A stretch of DNA of 9,312 nucleotides from Candidatus Nitrosopolaris rasttigaisensis. Lineage in GTDB: Archaea > Thermoproteota > Nitrososphaeria > Nitrososphaerales > Nitrososphaeraceae. The DNA is taken from NCBI GenBank assembly GCA_933226995.1, contig CAKOFP010000047.1:1-9312 (forward strand), written 5' to 3'. Every line of letters starts with the position of its first letter. Position 1 is the first letter of the stretch. Both the position numbers and the translations under genes were made by a program. Shown here piece after piece: positions 5,502 to 9,312 of this stretch. The notes below the pieces were generated by a model that was given only the letters and a program-made list of their open reading frames with translations, did not search any database and was not told the DNA's origin.

Positions 5502-6899
5502 CTATCTGCCCTTGATGTTTATTATGGATTCAATTGCATTACCTATGAGTGCGAATGCCAATCCCGTGAGTGCAATCATCAAACCTGGCGGAACTATCCA
5601 CCACCATAACCCACGGGCCGCAGCTTGTGCAGAATTGGCTTGGTGGAGAATCTGTCCCCATGTTGGGATTGATGGGTCTCCTAATCCTAAGAAACTTAGT
5701 GCCGCCTCTGCCAATATTGCACTTGGAACTGCAATCGCGATGCTAGCTAAGGTAAGCGGGAGGAGCTGCGGGATAATGTGCTTAAATATTATCTTAATAT
5801 CTGGTTGGCCCATTAATTTTGCAGCATCTATATATTGAAAGTTTTTTAATTGTAAAGACAGACTTCTGCAGATTTTTGCGGTACCTACCCATCCGAAAAT
5901 GACAAGGAAAGCTGCGATCAGAAAGATACTTCTGCCAATTAATACTGACAAGATAACTAAAATAGGTAAAGCAGGCAACGAGTAAAATAAATCGTTTATT
6001 CGCATTAATCCCTCATCAGTTCTTTTTCCCTTATAGCCAGCAACAATCCCATAAATTAACCCGATTAAAACGGAAGCTAACGAAACCGTCAATCCTATAA
6101 AGAGTGCAACAGGAGCTCCCCACAAAATACCGATTGCGAGGTCTCTCCGGAGTTCGTCAGTGCCCATCAAGCCGTATACTTTTCCACCGAGGATTAGACC
6201 AGATTTTTCCACAGAGTCGGAACTTCCAAATAAATAAAATTTTTCCTTCACTTCATAGTTTCCCTTCAAAACCTTTTCTTCTCCAGTTTGCGAAAACATC
6301 ATTACCTGCGGAACAGATTCATCTTGCACATAATTGAAAAGGTTCTTGTAGGCACGTAGATTTTGAATTATCAAACTGTCTGTAGAGAAAATTCTCGTGC
6401 TAAACTCGGTTTGAGCCGATCCTTCACTTTGCGATGGTGGTAACGCAGAATTATAAATAAGAAAATCATTGCCATCTGGTCTAACTATGTCTATTTGCAG
6501 GACCGGTGGTACCTGTCCATATTTCGCAGCGTATGGTACCATAAAATCTGTGGGATATGAATCGTAATTAAAGTTAATAAAGTAGGTGTAAGTGACAGAG
6601 CGTATTCCATTCTCGTTTGTGCTGGATACTGATGCCTTCTGCGAGGTAAGAATGATATGCTCAGGAATTCTTTGTCCGAATATGCCAATATTTGTCCAGG
6701 CTGGCGCAGCATCTTTCGGATAATCTATCCAATAGTCTGGATTGTTCCATTGCCTGAAAGATTCCAACGGTACTGACGATACCGCATACAAAGTCATTGA
6801 GATCAAAAACACCAGTATACTTATGCCAGCTATTCCGGTTTTGGAATGCCTAAACTCTCGAAGAAGAGTTGATCGTGTGGATAAAACTTCGCTTGTCAT
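5502..6899 (-). CDS. dppC: Dipeptide/oligopeptide ABC transporter permease, DppC type, with large extracytoplasmic insert
   Basis: Inner subunit of a peptide-type ABC importer that forms the membrane channel with DppB. Residues 21-43 are the first membrane helix. About 200 residues without a hydrophobic segment follow (roughly 45-245), predicted outside the cell. The normal core then begins with GTDELRRD (246-253) and has about five further helices. The EAA loop that docks the ATPase is at 357-381 (DAAKLMGQPDIK...IIPQLLP). ALSFLGLGDP (400-409) and WWWIVPPGLMI (432-442) are standard C-terminal DppC blocks. At 465 aa it is far longer than the usual 280-320. GRD is altered to RRD, and the usual terminal DPR is absent (ends NIKGR). 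The ATG overlaps the dppB stop as ATGA, suggesting translational coupling. The substrate is not readable from sequence; peptides or other small solutes are possible. Confidence 0.92.
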   Translation of the reverse strand: MTSEVLSTRSTLLREFRHSKTGIAGISILVFLISMTLYAVSSVPLESFRQWNNPDYWIDYPKDAAPAWTNIGIFGQRIPEHIILTSQKASVSSTNENGIRSVTYTYFINFNYDSYPTDFMVPYAAKYGQVPPVLQIDIVRPDGNDFLIYNSALPPSQSEGSAQTEFSTRIFSTDSLIIQNLRAYKNLFNYVQDESVPQVMMFSQTGEEKVLKGNYEVKEKFYLFGSSDSVEKSGLILGGKVYGLMGTDELRRDLAIGILWGAPVALFIGLTVSLASVLIGLIYGIVAGYKGKRTDEGLMRINDLFYSLPALPILVILSVLIGRSIFLIAAFLVIFGWVGTAKICRSLSLQLKNFQYIDAAKLMGQPDIKIIFKHIIPQLLPLTLASIAIAVPSAILAEAALSFLGLGDPSIPTWGQILHQANSAQAAARGLWWWIVPPGLMIALTGLAFALIGNAIESIINIKGR

Positions 6900-7942
6900 C
6901 CTACTTTTACCCTGGGATCTAGGTACGCATAAATGATATCCGTAGCAAAAATGGTAATAACGAAAATTAACGTAAAAACGTAAGTAATCCCGATTATCAG
7001 TGGAACGTCCATTACAGATATCGCATCATAGTATAATTTACCCATTCCTGGCCAATCAAATACGGCTTCAATTATTATTGCCCCTCCGAAGGATGATGCC
7101 AAACTTAGCGCAATTGCTGTTATTATTGGAGGAGCTGCGTTCCTCAGGGCATGGGAATAAACTATCCTTTTCTTAGGAAGCCCCATGGCCGTTTTAGCTA
7201 AAATATAATCTTCACGTAAAATTCCTACCAAGAAATATCTTACGATGTAAGACCAAGCGCTAAAACTTACTAAGATTATAGTAATAAGGGGGAGAATCAT
7301 ATGATACAGCAAGTCCAGTATATAGTAGGGATCAGAGGGAGGGATTAACGGCGTAGACCGCGCTGGAAAAATATGATAGATAAATGCAAATACAAAGATC
7401 ATAAGCATTCCAACCCACCATGACGGAAAACTGCTGCTTGACACCGCAAGAAATGAATTCATTCTATCCCAGATCGAGCCTGACTTGTCGGCTAAAAATC
7501 CACCCACATAAAGACCAAGTAACGATACAATTATAGTTGAAGATGTAAAAAGCAATACTGTTCGTGGTAACTTTTCAAGGATTATGTCCCTGACATTGGA
7601 GGAGCCAGAATCGCTGCTGAAAAAATGTGATTTTCCTAAATCTAGAACTGCTAGTTTGAGCAGAGTATTGACAAAGCGCGTTGGGGAATACCAGGGTTCA
7701 TTCAAGCCAAGGGTTTTGACATGAAGCTGGATTTGGGTATCGATATATTTTTGACGTTCATCCAAACTTTGGAACTTGAATTTTCCCGCGTTTATACTAT
7801 TCACCTCGTCGTACCTGACTGCATCAGTCAATATCTTGTCCGTTGTAGAGCCAAGAAGAGCCAGGGTAAGCACAAGCGTCGAAAAGACAACGATCAGCAT
7901 ATTTGCAGATCGTTTGATCAAGAAATAATGAAATCGTGTCAT
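6896..7942 (-). CDS. dppB: Dipeptide/oligopeptide ABC transporter permease, DppB type
   Basis: Partner channel subunit of DppC. At 348 aa it has near-normal DppB length. A first membrane helix at about 13-31 is followed by a short external segment with the family blocks LGLNEPW (78-84) and LDLGKSHFF (100-108), then EKLPRTVLLF (123-132). Core helices follow. The EAA loop is EDYILAKTAMGLPKKRIVYSHALRNAAPP (begins 244), followed by GGAIIIEAVFDWPGMG (286-301). The C-terminal LDPRVKV is the family ending. ATG 7942 is the chosen start: the protein begins directly with the expected short cytoplasmic stretch, and a TATTAATG element (minus, 7979-7972) lies about 27 nt before a point 7 nt upstream. It is 145 bp downstream of the binding-protein gene, a wide gap for one operon, and overlaps dppC by 4 bp. 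Confidence 0.95.
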   Translation of the reverse strand: MTRFHYFLIKRSANMLIVVFSTLVLTLALLGSTTDKILTDAVRYDEVNSINAGKFKFQSLDERQKYIDTQIQLHVKTLGLNEPWYSPTRFVNTLLKLAVLDLGKSHFFSSDSGSSNVRDIILEKLPRTVLLFTSSTIIVSLLGLYVGGFLADKSGSIWDRMNSFLAVSSSSFPSWWVGMLMIFVFAFIYHIFPARSTPLIPPSDPYYILDLLYHMILPLITIILVSFSAWSYIVRYFLVGILREDYILAKTAMGLPKKRIVYSHALRNAAPPIITAIALSLASSFGGAIIIEAVFDWPGMGKLYYDAISVMDVPLIIGITYVFTLIFVITIFATDIIYAYLDPRVKVG

Positions 7943-7996
7943 GTATTATATCGTAAAATACAAGAATCTCTCCATTAATAGTCTCTGTGCTAATGT

Positions 7997-8027
7997 CCGA
8001 TTAATCGACATATTTTCGATTAATCGG
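7997..8027. promoter_or_regulatory. Paired palindromes upstream of dppB (operator or intercistronic hairpin)
   Basis: CCGATTAATCG (7997-8007) and CGATTAATCGG (8017-8027) are exact inverted copies around a 9-bp AT spacer. Each contains the self-palindrome CGATTAATCG, so the same element is also a direct repeat with centres 19 bp apart, close to two helical turns. This suits two dimers of a helix-turn-helix regulator on one face of DNA. As RNA it folds into an 11-bp stem with a 9-nt loop. It lies just upstream of a possible dppB TATA element and between a binding-protein gene and its permease genes, where stabilising hairpins often set a higher level of binding protein. No U-tract follows. Confidence 0.6.
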
Positions 8028-8035
8028 TCGGCGAT

Positions 8036-8086
8036 CAAGCGAACAAATTTTTGAGCCATGCGAAGCGTCAAGCGTCACAAGCGAAC
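8036..8086. repeat. Cluster of short GCG-rich direct repeats after the binding-protein gene
   Basis: CAAGCGAAC occurs at 8036-8044 and 8078-8086, and AGCGTCA is repeated in tandem at 8064-8070 and 8071-8077. The cluster sits directly after the stop of the binding-protein gene, in the spacer before dppB. It is compact and unlike the flanking AT-rich spacer. It could add to a regulator binding region or be simple slippage. Confidence 0.4.
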
Positions 8087-8087
8087 T

Positions 8088-9312
8088 TTAGTGTCTGCCA
8101 GCAGCTCCCCTCGGTATTCCTAAAAGAGTACTAGCATGGATGTCAGGCCTAAATGCCTCCTTACTGTTTGCAAATACTTTAAAGGTGTTTGGGCCGACGG
8201 AGAGTTTTGAGGTGTCGTTTTGTCTTAATATGATATTATATGTTCCCAAGCTACTGCTACCATTTGCTACAGGCTGTGCGACTCCTTGAAGAACGACTTT
8301 ATCGTCTTTATTTGAAATGAAATAATTGACCAGAGCATTGTTGCTCGGCGTTCCCCCAATATTCACAGCGACGTGGATTATTGAGGGTTGTCCTACTAAT
8401 AGAAATGGTGGCGCATTCACATTTTGGATGTTTGCAAGCTTTGGACTTTCAAACGAAGACCAGTATCCTTGGGGAAAGGGATATGATGGATCTCTAAATG
8501 CCTTTATGATAATTATTCCACCTGCAGGATTATAGCTATCCAGATAAAATGCGCCGTTGCCAATGACAGCATTGTTGTGATCCGTAATCCACTTCATACT
8601 AGCATCATACCTCTTCATCGCATCAGATACAGTAACATTTCCTTTGAGCGCCGCCGGCACATAACCTTCTTGCTTCATTTTTTGGAGTTCTGTTTTTATC
8701 ATTTGAGCGTGAGCTGGAATGAGCAGCGAGAGCCAGTCGACATTATTGGCAGTCGCTTCACCTCTTGAATAAGCAAGCTTACCTGAAATTACAAGTCTTT
8801 CCGTTGCAGCAGTTATTTCCCATGGTTCAGCGGGCCAAATTGCTGCTGCGTCGGCAATTTCCTTTTTGTCATAGTGCCACTGGTCAATATAAGACTCTAC
8901 TTTATCGTTTCCGACGAATCGTAACCCTTTTACAAGTGGAATTGCCACCTGTGCTTGAGATCTGAATTCTGGATCAAACGTGAGATCGCCTTTTCCTGTA
9001 TTCGTCCCCCATTGGAAAAGGAAGTATTGCGTGAAGAGAAAATCCGATTTATCCATGGGAATACCGTTATGCCAGTTCGAATAGAGAATTTTGTAAGTAA
9101 CCTTACTCGTCGAGGTGCCGTTTTCACCTACAAACCTCCAATGCTGTGAAAAGGGATCCCAAAGCTGAGCATCAGGTGCAACCTTAAGCTTGCCTGTTGG
9201 ACCATTTGTTGAGATTTCTGTCCATTGCTCTCGCATTGGAATCACTTCGCCGGTATAGGGATTTCTAAATGTAGGTCCGTCAGATATCGCCGAATATATC
9301 TCGGTGCAATAC
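8088..9312 (-). CDS. ABC transporter extracellular solute-binding protein, family 5 (partial)
   Basis: C-terminal 407 residues of a peptide-type substrate-binding protein. The frame stays open to the window edge, so GTG 9245 is internal and the N-terminus (signal or lipobox) lies outside. The beginning, with RNPYTGEVIPMREQW, and the lobe with LYSNWHNGIPMDKSDFLF and WPAEPWEITAATERLVISGK resemble archaeal SBP_bac_5 proteins. From about base 8430 down (NVNAPPFLLVGQPSIIHVAV...) the protein changes to a beta-rich immunoglobulin-like module with NGSSSLGTYNIIL and LSVGPNTFKVFA, as found at the end of many archaeal peptide-binding proteins. There is no C-terminal membrane helix; it ends RGAAGRH, so anchoring, if any, must be N-terminal. 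It precedes dppB and dppC on the same strand and should deliver substrate to them. Confidence 0.85.
   Translation of the reverse strand, partial: YCTEIYSAISDGPTFRNPYTGEVIPMREQWTEISTNGPTGKLKVAPDAQLWDPFSQHWRFVGENGTSTSKVTYKILYSNWHNGIPMDKSDFLFTQYFLFQWGTNTGKGDLTFDPEFRSQAQVAIPLVKGLRFVGNDKVESYIDQWHYDKKEIADAAAIWPAEPWEITAATERLVISGKLAYSRGEATANNVDWLSLLIPAHAQMIKTELQKMKQEGYVPAALKGNVTVSDAMKRYDASMKWITDHNNAVIGNGAFYLDSYNPAGGIIIIKAFRDPSYPFPQGYWSSFESPKLANIQNVNAPPFLLVGQPSIIHVAVNIGGTPSNNALVNYFISNKDDKVVLQGVAQPVANGSSSLGTYNIILRQNDTSKLSVGPNTFKVFANSKEAFRPDIHASTLLGIPRGAAGRH

Noticed and set aside
8088..9245. Binding protein starting at GTG 9245
   Set aside because: The frame is open past this codon to the window edge, and the upstream residues (RNPYTGE) look like coding sequence of the same protein.

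Overview
The window looks archaeal, most likely from the Thaumarchaeota (Nitrososphaeria) or a close relative. The evidence is the set of archaeal information-processing genes: Trm1 tRNA methyltransferase, RNase HII, fibrillarin and a Nop5 with a basic tail. Several starts also look leaderless, with an A/T-rich TATA-like element about 26 nt upstream of the initiation codon and no clear Shine-Dalgarno. The peptide-type ABC transporter suggests a lineage that takes up organic matter. The taxon is an inference; no rRNA or marker gene is present.

Layout. Bases 1-72 may hold the last 23 codons of a plus-strand gene cut by the window edge. Trm1 (113-1288, minus) and RNase HII (1335-2072, plus) diverge from a 46-bp promoter region. 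RNase HII runs into fibrillarin tail to tail with a 7-bp overlap. Nop5 and fibrillarin (4082 to 2066, minus) form the box C/D sRNP operon, with a small hairpin between them. Divergent from nop5 is a small JAMM/MPN+ metalloprotease gene (4245-4685, plus), and a long near-perfect hairpin lies in the shared upstream region.

Bases 4686-5501 have no intact gene. On the minus strand I read a frameshifted remnant of a DDE transposase (about 4795-5440).

The right third (5502-9312, minus) is a dipeptide/oligopeptide ABC uptake operon: a substrate-binding protein (5' end outside the window), permease DppB and permease DppC. DppB and DppC overlap by ATGA. DppC carries an unusually large extracytoplasmic insert. 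No ATPase genes follow dppC; the transposase relic sits where dppD/dppF often occur. Between the binding protein and dppB is a paired palindrome that could be an operator or an mRNA-processing hairpin.

Functionally, the left half is RNA maturation (tRNA m2,2G26, box C/D-guided 2'-O-methylation, RNA-DNA hybrid removal) and the right half is nutrient uptake, separated by mobile-element debris. I see no defence system, CRISPR array, tRNA or rRNA gene. The least explained items are the paired palindrome, the 4145-4180 hairpin, the transposase relic with the apparently ATPase-less transporter, and the DppC insert.
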